From contig CALAWP010000101.1 in the NCBI GenBank assembly GCA_937895345.1, positions 1 to 64,000 on the forward strand: DNA of 64,000 nucleotides. The letters are read 5' to 3'. The position numbers and the translations under genes were made by a program. Below are positions 8,456-15,842 of the stretch, one piece after another. The notes under the pieces are model-generated. The model was not told where the DNA came from. It saw nothing but the letters and a program-made list of their open reading frames with translations, and did not search any database. The number at the start of each line of letters is the position of its first letter. Position 1 is the stretch's first letter. Source of the stretch: an uncultured Paenibacillus sp. (GTDB lineage Bacteria; Bacillota; Bacilli; Paenibacillales; Paenibacillaceae).

Positions 8456-9406
8456 ATGAACTGGCTGAGCTGGCTGTTTGCGGCCGCCGCCGCGGCGTTT
8501 ATGCTGTTGTACATCCGGCGGCTGTGGGCCGGTCGCGAAATCCGCCAAGCTTTGCGCTATGTTGCGGAACGGCTGAATCAGAATGCAAACGGCGACGGTT
8601 CAGGGCCAATCAGGCTCGTCACCGGAGACAAGCGGCTTCAAGCGCTGCTGAACGCCGTCAACGCGATGCTGGAGAGGGAAAGCCGCACCGCCTCCGATTA
8701 TGCGAAGACGGAGCGGGCGATGCGCAAAATGCTGTCCAACGTGTCGCATGACTTGAAGACGCCGCTGACGGTCATTTTGGGCTATGCGGAAATGCTGGGC
8801 AACGGCGCCGATCTGTCGGACGAAGAACGCAAAAGGCTGGAAAGCCGCATCCACGGCAAGACGCTGGAGGTGCTCGCGCTGATGGACGCCTTCTTCGACC
8901 TGGCCAAGCTGGAGGCGGAGGACGCGCCGCTGCCGATGGCCGTCTTCGACGCCGGCGAGCTGTGCCGGCAGCGCATTCTCGCGTATTACGAGCTGCTGGC
9001 CGGCAAAGGGTTTGAGGTGGAGATCGACATTCCGGAGGCGCCGGCCCGGGTGTACGCGAACGAGGAGGCTTTGGGCCGGATTCTCGACAATTTGCTGTCC
9101 AATGCGGTCCGGTACGGGGCGGAAGGCAAGTACCTGGGTTTGAGGGTCTCTGCGGAAGGTCCGGTCCGCATCCGCGTCGCCGACAAAGGCCGCGGCATCC
9201 GCGAGTCCGATCGGGACCGGATCTTCGAAAGGCTGTATACGCTGGAAGATTCCCGCAACCGGGACGTGCAGGGAAGCGGGCTCGGCCTGACCATCGCGAA
9301 GCGGCTGACGGAACGGATGGGCGGAACGATCGAGGTGAAGAGCGAGCCGTACGTGCGCACCTGCTTCACTGTCTCCTTGCCCCGGGCGGAAGTAAGAAAT
9401 AAGTAA
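8456..9406 (+). CDS. Sensor histidine kinase
   Basis: The protein has 316 residues with one N-terminal transmembrane helix (about 2-20) and almost no extracellular part. The H box is NVSHDLKTPLTV, and the HATPase domain has DNLLSNAVRYG (N box), DKGRGI and GSGLGLTIAK. Kinases with so little external sequence are often intramembrane-sensing and paired with ABC exporters, as in bacitracin or lantibiotic resistance. That fits the next two genes but is an inference. GGGGGAG lies 8 bases before the ATG. Confidence 0.9.
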   Translation: MNWLSWLFAAAAAAFMLLYIRRLWAGREIRQALRYVAERLNQNANGDGSGPIRLVTGDKRLQALLNAVNAMLERESRTASDYAKTERAMRKMLSNVSHDLKTPLTVILGYAEMLGNGADLSDEERKRLESRIHGKTLEVLALMDAFFDLAKLEAEDAPLPMAVFDAGELCRQRILAYYELLAGKGFEVEIDIPEAPARVYANEEALGRILDNLLSNAVRYGAEGKYLGLRVSAEGPVRIRVADKGRGIRESDRDRIFERLYTLEDSRNRDVQGSGLGLTIAKRLTERMGGTIEVKSEPYVRTCFTVSLPRAEVRNK

Positions 9407-9450
9407 GAAACGCGACATAAAAAAGAGAAGCACCCGCAGTAAGATAGAAT
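9391..9450 (+). promoter_or_regulatory. Probable response-regulator-activated promoter of the ABC exporter
   Basis: AGTAAGAAA occurs at 9391 and again at 9402, an 11-bp direct repeat as used by OmpR/PhoB-type regulators. It overlaps the kinase stop codon. TAGAAT (9445-9450) is a possible -10 with no recognisable -35, which would suit an activator-dependent promoter. Confidence 0.5.
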
Positions 9451-9481
9451 TGCAGTACAGAACAAGCGGGGAGTGAACGAA

Positions 9482-10426
9482 ATGGGCGAAATGATACGGA
9501 CGCGGCTGCTGACCAAGGCTTACCGGGGAACGGAAGTCGTATCCAATGTCGATATGAAGGTCGGCCGAGGCGAAATATACGGCTTTCTCGGTCCGAACGG
9601 AGCCGGCAAGTCGACGGTGATGAAAATGCTGCTGAACCTGGTGAAGCCGACTGGCGGGGAAATCGAGCTGTTCGGAGAGCGGCTGCTGCCGGGTTCGCTG
9701 GAGCCGCTCAAGCGGATCGGCCATATGATCGAAAATCCGGTCTTTTACGAGAAGCTGACGGCGGAGCAAAATCTGGAGCTTCATGGCCATTATATGGGCT
9801 GCTACAACCGCCAGGCGGCCAAGGACGCGCTGGAGCTCGTGCAGCTGAGGGGTGTCGAGGGCAAGCCGGTCAAGCAGTTTTCGCTTGGGATGAAGCAGCG
9901 GCTGGGCATTGCGAGAGCGATATCGACGCGGCCGGACTTGCTGCTGCTGGATGAGCCGATCAACGGGCTGGACCCGTCCGGCATTAACGAAATGAGGAGC
10001 CTGTTCCGGAGGCTGCGCGACGAATTCGGCATGACGCTTCTCGTGTCCAGCCATATTTTGTCCGAGGTGGAGCAGGTGGCCGATACGATTGGCGTCATTC
10101 ATCGCGGACGGCTCATCCGGGAAGTGTCCATGGAGCAGGTGCGCGCCTCCAAGACGGATTACGTGGAGATCGTTACGACCGACGCGGCCAAGGCGTCCTA
10201 CGTGCTGGAGGAAGTGCTCGGCTTGCGCAATTTCAAGCTGGCCGGCGAACGGACCATCCGCATTTACGATTTGAACGTCCCGCAGACGGAGCTGTCCAAG
10301 GCGTTAATTACCGGCGGCGTTCCGGTCGAATCGATCAACCGGAGGTCGAATACGCTGGAGGAGTACTTTTTCGAATTGATCGGGGGAGGTGACGGGGATG
10401 CTGCATCTCATCAAGCTGGAGCTTAA
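9482..10426 (+). CDS. ABC transporter ATP-binding protein (BcrA-like)
   Basis: This 314-residue ATPase has Walker A GPNGAGKST, signature FSLGMKQ and Walker B LLLLDEP. The roughly 90-residue C-terminal extension is typical of BcrA-type antibiotic exporters. GGGGAG (9467-9472) is 9 bases before ATG 9482; a GTG at 9473 directly abuts it and is less likely. It overlaps the permease gene by 29 bases, so the two are translationally coupled. Confidence 0.9.
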   Translation: MGEMIRTRLLTKAYRGTEVVSNVDMKVGRGEIYGFLGPNGAGKSTVMKMLLNLVKPTGGEIELFGERLLPGSLEPLKRIGHMIENPVFYEKLTAEQNLELHGHYMGCYNRQAAKDALELVQLRGVEGKPVKQFSLGMKQRLGIARAISTRPDLLLLDEPINGLDPSGINEMRSLFRRLRDEFGMTLLVSSHILSEVEQVADTIGVIHRGRLIREVSMEQVRASKTDYVEIVTTDAAKASYVLEEVLGLRNFKLAGERTIRIYDLNVPQTELSKALITGGVPVESINRRSNTLEEYFFELIGGGDGDAASHQAGA

Positions 10427-11093
10427 AAAAGGACGGATGACGGGGTATTTGTGGGGCTCGCTTATAGCCTACGGCGTCATTGCTGCCTTTTTCCTCCTCA
10501 TCTATTTGGTCGAGGGGCCGAACCGGCTCGAACCGGCTTTCGAAAGCTATGCGGATATGTTCTTCATCGTGGATACGTTAACGAGGGCCACCTTTATCAT
10601 TTACGCTTCCGTGCTGCTGAGCAAGCTGGTCATTTCGGAATACCGCAACAAGACGATGGCGCTGCTGTTCGCGTATCCCGTCAGCCGCATCAAGCTTATT
10701 GCTGCCAAGCTGTCCATGGTGTTCGTCTGGGCGTTCGCCAATATCGTCCTGGCCAATCTGCTTGTCGGCGCGCTCCTGGTTGCGGTGGACTCGCAATTCG
10801 GTTATATTCAAGAATCGCTAACGGCGGAGACGTTGTCCCGCCATGCGCTGAACGTGCTGACGCAAGCGGTCGGCGCCGCGGGCATGAGCCTGCTGCCGCT
10901 GGCGTTCGGCATGCGCAAAAAGTCGGTTTCCGCTACGGTGGCCTCCTCGATTCTGATCGTCGCCATCGTATGCTCCAACAATATGGGCTTCAGCCTCAGC
11001 TCCATTATTGCGGTTCCGCTGTCGCTTGGGGCGCTCGGCATCGTGCTTACGTATTTGTCCTTCCGCAACGTGGATCGGACGGATGCGGCGTAA
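10398..11093 (+). CDS. ABC transporter permease (ABC-2 / BcrB-like)
   Basis: The protein has 231 residues and about six hydrophobic segments, with no catalytic motifs. It forms the membrane part of the exporter encoded with the preceding ATPase. GGGGAGG sits 8 bases before ATG 10398; the in-frame GTG at 10389 lies inside that site. With the two-component system upstream, the four genes look like a drug- or peptide-sensing and detoxification module. The substrate is unknown. Confidence 0.85.
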   Translation: MLHLIKLELKKGRMTGYLWGSLIAYGVIAAFFLLIYLVEGPNRLEPAFESYADMFFIVDTLTRATFIIYASVLLSKLVISEYRNKTMALLFAYPVSRIKLIAAKLSMVFVWAFANIVLANLLVGALLVAVDSQFGYIQESLTAETLSRHALNVLTQAVGAAGMSLLPLAFGMRKKSVSATVASSILIVAIVCSNNMGFSLSSIIAVPLSLGALGIVLTYLSFRNVDRTDAA

Positions 11094-11189
11094 GTCGGGT
11101 TGATACGGACGGCAGGGCGCCTTGCTCTGCCGTTGTGCCGTTTGCAGGCGCGGGAAATATCCGTTCCAGTGAAAGGGGAAGGAAGATGC

Positions 11190-11921
11190 ATGAAACAAAA
11201 CAAATACGATGATGACCGTTTCTTTGCCGCATACGAACAGATGCCCCGCTCGGTCAATGGGCTTGAAGGGGCGGGAGAATGGCATGCGTGGCAGGCGCTG
11301 CTGCCCGATTTGCAAGGCAAGGACGTGCTGGATTTGGGCTGCGGCTTCGGCTGGCATTGCCGGTATGCCCGCGAGCGGGGAGCAAGCTCCGCGACCGGCG
11401 TGGACTTGTCCGAAAATATGCTTCGAAGAGCTCGCGAAATGACGGACGACCCGGCGGTCACCTATATTCAGGCCGCCATAGAGGACGTTCGGTTTCCCGC
11501 ATCGTCGTTCGATGCGGCAATCAGCTCATTGGCGCTTCATTACGTCGAACCGTTCGAGAGCTTATGCCGCACCGTCTACGACAGCCTGAGACCGGGAGGG
11601 ACATTCGTCTTCTCCGTCGAGCATCCGATCTTTACCTCCCGCGAGGAGCAGGACTGGTGGCGCGACGGGCAGGGCAATCCCCTTCATTGGCCGGTCGACC
11701 ATTATATGTCGGAGGGCATTCGCCGAACGTCCTTCTTGACCGACAACGTGATCAAATACCATCGCACCATGGCTTCTTACCTGAACGGCTTGATCCGGGC
11801 GGGCTTCCGCATTCGGGCCGTCAGCGAGCCCGGTCCTTCGGAGCAATTGCTGGCGCGGCTGCCCGAGGCAAAGGACGAAATGCGCAGGCCTATGTTTCTG
11901 CTCGTGTCGGCGCAGAAATAG
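11190..11921 (+). CDS. Class I SAM-dependent methyltransferase
   Basis: The protein has 243 residues. The SAM-binding motif I is VLDLGCGFGWH, followed by GVDLSENML (motif II) and DAAISSLALHYVE. The fold resembles methyltransferase-11 family members that act on small molecules; the substrate cannot be read from sequence. The start is the ATG at 11190 behind GGAAGG; upstream in-frame codons lack a site. Its 3' end overlaps the convergent ogt gene by 32 bases. Confidence 0.85.
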   Translation: MKQNKYDDDRFFAAYEQMPRSVNGLEGAGEWHAWQALLPDLQGKDVLDLGCGFGWHCRYARERGASSATGVDLSENMLRRAREMTDDPAVTYIQAAIEDVRFPASSFDAAISSLALHYVEPFESLCRTVYDSLRPGGTFVFSVEHPIFTSREEQDWWRDGQGNPLHWPVDHYMSEGIRRTSFLTDNVIKYHRTMASYLNGLIRAGFRIRAVSEPGPSEQLLARLPEAKDEMRRPMFLLVSAQK

Positions 11922-12483
11922 GCTGCTTTGCTGCGGATTGCCCATATGCCCCTTCCAGCTCGAGCAGCCGCCGCTTCATCGGCAGTCCGCCGCGATAACC
12001 GGTGAGCGAACCGTCCTTGCCGACGACGCGGTGGCAAGGCACCGCGACCAGCAGCGGATTGGCGCCGATGGCGGCGGCAACGGCGCGAACCGCATCGGGC
12101 CGGCCGACCGCCGCCGCGACATCGGAATAAGTTCGCGTCTCCCCATAGGGAATATGGCACAGCGCTTTCCATACCGCTTGCTGAAATGCCGTTCCCGGCA
12201 GTCTGTAAGCCGCGTCGAATCGAGGCGCCTCTCCGTTTAAATAGCTCAGCAGCTCTTCCGCGAACCGCTTCAGGCCGTTGAACGGTTCCGCGCCCGACGG
12301 TTCGGCGTATATCAGTCCGGCTTCCGGCATCCGCCGCCGCGCCCAGCTGCGAAACGTTTCCTCCGACTCGTCCCATCCCCCGACGTAGCAAGGTCCCTCC
12401 GGGCCTGCCGCCGCAATCCACTCATGCCGGCCATGCCGCAGCCGGGTCCAGTATACCGTTTTTTCGATACTTGCTTTCGTCAT
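11890..12483 (-). CDS. ogt: Methylated-DNA-protein-cysteine methyltransferase Ogt
   Basis: The protein has 197 residues. It repairs O6-methylguanine by irreversible transfer of the methyl group to Cys150 in the PCHRV motif. The helix-turn-helix segment around PYGETRTYSDVA and the conserved GANP are present. Its ATG overlaps the adaA stop codon (ATGA), so it is translationally coupled to the Ada regulator. The last 32 bases overlap the methyltransferase gene on the other strand. Confidence 0.95.
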   Translation of the reverse strand: MTKASIEKTVYWTRLRHGRHEWIAAAGPEGPCYVGGWDESEETFRSWARRRMPEAGLIYAEPSGAEPFNGLKRFAEELLSYLNGEAPRFDAAYRLPGTAFQQAVWKALCHIPYGETRTYSDVAAAVGRPDAVRAVAAAIGANPLLVAVPCHRVVGKDGSLTGYRGGLPMKRRLLELEGAYGQSAAKQPISAPTRAET

Positions 12484-13055
12484 GACGAACCTTCCTTTTT
12501 TGTCGTTTCCCGATAGGCCGTCGGCGTCAACCCCGTCATCCGTTTGAAGGCGCTGGCAAAATAGGAGCTGCTGCCGATGCCGAGCTCCTCGGCGATGCAG
12601 GCGGCGCTTTTGTCCGTATCCGCCAGCATCGACTTGGCCGCCTCCAGCCGCAGCCGCTGCGCGTATTGCATCGGCGAGACGCCCTTGACCCGCTTGAATA
12701 GACGCTGCAAATGCCAGGGGCTGCTATGGAACAAGCGGGACAGCGAATCCAGGCTGACGGCGCTCCGGTAGTGGCGGTCCAAGTAGTCGACGATGCCGTC
12801 CACCCATTCCTCCGCGGGCGGCCGGGCGCCGGTCGGCTTGCATCTTTTGCAGGGGCGAAATCCTTCGGACAACGCCTGTTCGGGATGCGTGAAGATGCGC
12901 ACGTTGCCGCGGCTGGGCGGCCTGGACTTGCAGGACGGCTTGCAAAAAATGCCCGTCGTCCGCACCCCGTACCAGAACCGTCCGTCCCAATGGCCGTCGT
13001 TGCCGTTGATCGCTTGCCACTGCATATCGGACGGACTTGAGTTTCCGCTTGTCAC
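12480..13055 (-). CDS. adaA: Bifunctional methyl-sensing regulator AdaA
   Basis: The protein has 191 residues. The N-terminal Ada zinc domain has Cys38, Cys42, Cys69 and Cys72, the same numbering as E. coli Ada; Cys38 accepts methyl groups from phosphotriesters. The C-terminal AraC-type DNA-binding domain contains SLSRLFHSSPWHLQRLFK. The methylated form activates the alkylation-repair genes, here ogt in the same operon and probably the divergent glycosylase. I choose GTG 13055 because GGAGGGG (13067-13061) lies 5 bases upstream; longer frames to 13124 have no site. Confidence 0.93.
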   Translation of the reverse strand: MTSGNSSPSDMQWQAINGNDGHWDGRFWYGVRTTGIFCKPSCKSRPPSRGNVRIFTHPEQALSEGFRPCKRCKPTGARPPAEEWVDGIVDYLDRHYRSAVSLDSLSRLFHSSPWHLQRLFKRVKGVSPMQYAQRLRLEAAKSMLADTDKSAACIAEELGIGSSSYFASAFKRMTGLTPTAYRETTKKEGSS

Positions 13056-13166
13056 TGGATCCCCTCCTTCGCAGCCTTTCCGGAGCGGATCGGCTCGGTT
13101 CTGTCGGTAAGAGTATACCTCCAATTGCCCGCAATTTCACTCCTTCGGGAATGTAAACGCAAGAAA

Positions 13167-13195
13167 TCGAAACATGCGATGGCATGGAGTATGAT
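13167..13195 (+). promoter_or_regulatory. Possible promoter of the glycosylase gene
   Basis: TCGAAA (13167-13172), a 17-bp spacer and TATGAT (13190-13195), about 45 bases before the ATG. The weak -35 would fit activation by AdaA from the divergent gene. Confidence 0.4.
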
Positions 13196-13239
13196 ACAAC
13201 TATATTAAAGACAAACAAGACGTAAGGGGATTATGGACG

Positions 13240-14172
13240 ATGATTCAAGTCAACGTGCCGGAGACGTTCAGCTTTGAGCAAAATCTGGCGTTTTTGAAAC
13301 GATCGGCGAACGAATGCATGTACCGGATCGACGGCGCTTTCGTATACAAGGCGATCCGATTGAAAGACGGACAGCTCGCAGTCGTGCGTGCGGGCGCGGG
13401 CGGTTTCGGGCACGACGGGAAGAGGGAGGAGCCGCGAAGAGATGAGGCCGTCTCGGTCGCTCTGCTGGGCGGCGGCCGTCGGCCGTACGGAGCGGAACAG
13501 CTTGCCGAAGCCGCCGACTACGTCCGGGAATGGTTCGATCTGGATCGGGAGCTGGCGCCGTTTTACGAGCTGGCCGAGCGGGACTCGCTGTTGCGCGAGC
13601 CGGTTCGACGGTTTCGGGGACTGCGGCTGCTCGGCATACCCGATCTGTTCGAGGCGCTTTGCTGGGGCATTATCGGCCAGCAGATCAATTTGGCGTATGC
13701 TTATACGCTCAAGAGGCGGCTGGTGGAAAGCTTCGGAGAGGCGGTAACGGCGGAAGGGACGCAGCACTGGATGTTTCCGGAGCCCGCGGTTATTGCGGCT
13801 TTGTCGCCGCGAGACTTGGAGCCTTTGCGCATGTCCGTCCGCAAATGCGAATATTTGATAACCGCAGCCGAGAAGGCGGCCTCCGGCGAGCTTGGCAAAG
13901 CGAAGCTGCTGGATGCGGGCGGCGTGCAGGAGGCGGAAAAGCTGATGACGTCCGTTCGCGGCATCGGTCCATGGACGGCCCATTACGTCATTATGCGCTG
14001 CCTGAGATTGCCGTCGGCTTTTCCGATTGCGGACGTCGGCCTTCATAATGCCGTCAAGCTGCTGGCGGGCATGGACCGCAAGCCGACCATCCAGGAATTA
14101 AGGTCGCTGTCCGCCGACTGGGGGGGTTGGGAGGCCTACGCCACCTTCTACTTATGGCGGATGCTGTATTAG
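13240..14172 (+). CDS. DNA-3-methyladenine glycosylase II (AlkA family)
   Basis: The protein has 310 residues. An AlkA-type N-terminal domain is followed by a helix-hairpin-helix GPD domain: SVRGIGPWTAHYVIMRC is the HhH segment, and the Asp in PIADVGL is the expected catalytic residue. It excises alkylated purines in base-excision repair. The gene is divergent from adaA-ogt, with about 180 bases between them, which makes one alkylation-repair unit. AAGGGG precedes the start. Confidence 0.9.
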   Translation: MIQVNVPETFSFEQNLAFLKRSANECMYRIDGAFVYKAIRLKDGQLAVVRAGAGGFGHDGKREEPRRDEAVSVALLGGGRRPYGAEQLAEAADYVREWFDLDRELAPFYELAERDSLLREPVRRFRGLRLLGIPDLFEALCWGIIGQQINLAYAYTLKRRLVESFGEAVTAEGTQHWMFPEPAVIAALSPRDLEPLRMSVRKCEYLITAAEKAASGELGKAKLLDAGGVQEAEKLMTSVRGIGPWTAHYVIMRCLRLPSAFPIADVGLHNAVKLLAGMDRKPTIQELRSLSADWGGWEAYATFYLWRMLY

Positions 14173-14188
14173 ATCGACTCTCAAAAAA

Positions 14189-14390
14189 TATATAAGTTGA
14201 ACTAATTATTATCACTACTTATGCCAAGCTTCATGAGGAATCGACTTCCGATCGCTCTCGCAGAGGGATGCTTGGATTTCCTAGAACCCGTAACGGTTAC
14301 CATCCCTATGCAAAGGCGAACACTGCCGTTTCTCCAGTTCGATTTCCTCATTCCGCTTGTTTCGCGTGATTCTCTAGTTCAACTTATATA
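14189..14390. mobile_element. MITE-like element with 16-bp terminal inverted repeats
   Basis: TATATAAGTTGAACTA (14189-14204) is the exact reverse complement of TAGTTCAACTTATATA (14375-14390). The 202-bp element has no coding capacity. Its interior is also partly palindromic: GAGGAATCGA near 14234 pairs with TCGATTTCCTC near 14340, and GAGGGATG with CATCCCTA. The termini begin and end with TA, as for a Tc1/mariner/IS630-type target, but no parent transposase is in the window. Confidence 0.75.
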
Positions 14391-14424
14391 GTAGTTTTCC
14401 AGAACTAAACAGGGTATTAAATAG

Positions 14425-14478
14425 GGGGGGTGGCATCGCAACCGACCAATTCTCCATAAAGAAACGATGCCCTCTTTT
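14425..14478 (+). terminator. Hairpin with T tract downstream of the MITE
   Basis: GGCATCG (14432-14438) pairs with CGATGCC (14465-14471), followed by CTCTTTTA. It faces the plus strand and could end alkA transcription. It also lies just beyond the 3' end of the minus-strand acetyltransferase. Confidence 0.55.
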
Positions 14479-14491
14479 ATATTGCCGGTCC

Positions 14492-15682
14492 TCAGAAAAA
14501 GTCCATGAGGTACGTCGTTCGTTCGGGTATGCGCGATTGCAAGCGATTTATAGCCTCCAAGTCGCCATGAATGCGACCAGAAGACGACAATTGCTCTCCC
14601 TTGCGGTAGCCCAGCATCATCATCGCCAGGGCGCCGATATCCAGGTGTACGCCCTCCGATGCCGGCAGTTCCGACTCGGAACGCGATACCAGGCAACGGC
14701 CGGACGCCCCCAGGCTCAGCTCGTACACGCCTTTATTCCACAGCGCATGCTCGTCCGCCACTTGCAAGGTTATCGTCACCGGTTCTCCGGGCAGGAACGG
14801 ATACAACGGGAGGAAGGCTTCCACATCCACAATTCGCGCCATAAAATAAGGCACAATCTCCTGCTTGATCCGCGGATCAGGCAATAGGTCCGTCCATGTA
14901 TCGTCGACGGGGACCGTCAGCTTCGCTTTGTCGATCATGGAATCGTGCTGCGCCAGGAAGCTCCACAGCGCCCGCTTCGCTTCCTCATGGAGCGCGACCA
15001 TTTCGTGCACCCGAAGCTCCCGCTGCTCCACCTGATAGATTACGTAGCCTTGCTCCGCGCCGTCCGCGCCGCGGTATAACGCGATCTGCCCCTTCTTGCT
15101 CGAAGCAATGCGGCGCTGCCACCACAGCTCCGTCCTCGCAAGCGAGCCGTTGTACCGGGCGGCATACGTCTGGTAGACGGCATTCAGGCCCGCCACGCCT
15201 TCCACCCGTTCGATCGTTCCTTCATAGCTGGAGCGCGGCGGCAGCTGCGATGCTTCCAACGTATAGTGCTTATGCTCCGTAAAGGTCTCCCAACCGAATT
15301 TGCGATAAAAGGCGAAGGCGAACGGGTACAGGAACGACAGCGTCTGCCCTTTCTCCCTCATCGCCTCCAGCGAATGCTTCAGCAGCTTCGCGACCAAGCC
15401 TTGCCGGCGGTATTCCGGCCAAGTCGCCACGCCGGCGACGCCGCCCATGGCGAACGGCCGGCCCGCAATGTACGTCTGCAGCTCCAGCACGGTAGCTTGC
15501 GCGGCAAGACGATTGCCCGCGAACGCCGCCCACCGGTCCGCCGGCTCCTCCAGAAACCCGCTTCTGGAAGCTTCCAGCTCATCGGCCGTTTTTTTGTATT
15601 GAAAAGCAAATTGAGACAACGCCATACATTCGTCATAATGCTCTTGCCCGATAGATCCGATTCGAATTTGCCGCTGTTCCAT
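14492..15682 (-). CDS. Eis-like GNAT N-acetyltransferase
   Basis: The protein has 396 residues. The first GNAT domain has the acetyl-CoA loop YRRQGLVAKLL; a degenerate second GNAT region and a C-terminal sterol-carrier-like domain follow, as in Eis proteins. It probably acetylates amino groups on small molecules or peptides; some Eis relatives inactivate aminoglycosides, which cannot be claimed here. GAGGGG lies 8 bases before the ATG. Confidence 0.85.
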   Translation of the reverse strand: MEQRQIRIGSIGQEHYDECMALSQFAFQYKKTADELEASRSGFLEEPADRWAAFAGNRLAAQATVLELQTYIAGRPFAMGGVAGVATWPEYRRQGLVAKLLKHSLEAMREKGQTLSFLYPFAFAFYRKFGWETFTEHKHYTLEASQLPPRSSYEGTIERVEGVAGLNAVYQTYAARYNGSLARTELWWQRRIASSKKGQIALYRGADGAEQGYVIYQVEQRELRVHEMVALHEEAKRALWSFLAQHDSMIDKAKLTVPVDDTWTDLLPDPRIKQEIVPYFMARIVDVEAFLPLYPFLPGEPVTITLQVADEHALWNKGVYELSLGASGRCLVSRSESELPASEGVHLDIGALAMMMLGYRKGEQLSSSGRIHGDLEAINRLQSRIPERTTYLMDFF

Positions 15683-15763
15683 GGCCTAATCCCCTCGCTT
15701 CGCCTATATTCTCGCGTACTTTATAGTCGTTAACATAGCATATTTCTCGCCGAACCGCCAGAA

Positions 15764-15789
15764 GCCGCCTTCCGTACGAAAGGCGGCTC
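15764..15789. terminator. Hairpin between divergent-tail genes, weak terminator
   Basis: AGCCGCCTT pairs with AAGGCGGCT across an 8-base loop (CCGTACGA). There is no T tract on either side. It lies 54 bases beyond the 3' end of the FG-GAP gene. Confidence 0.4.
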
Positions 15790-15842
15790 ATTACAATGAT
15801 ATTTGGCTTTGTGATTGGCTGATGCGTTACGAGTTCTTCAAG

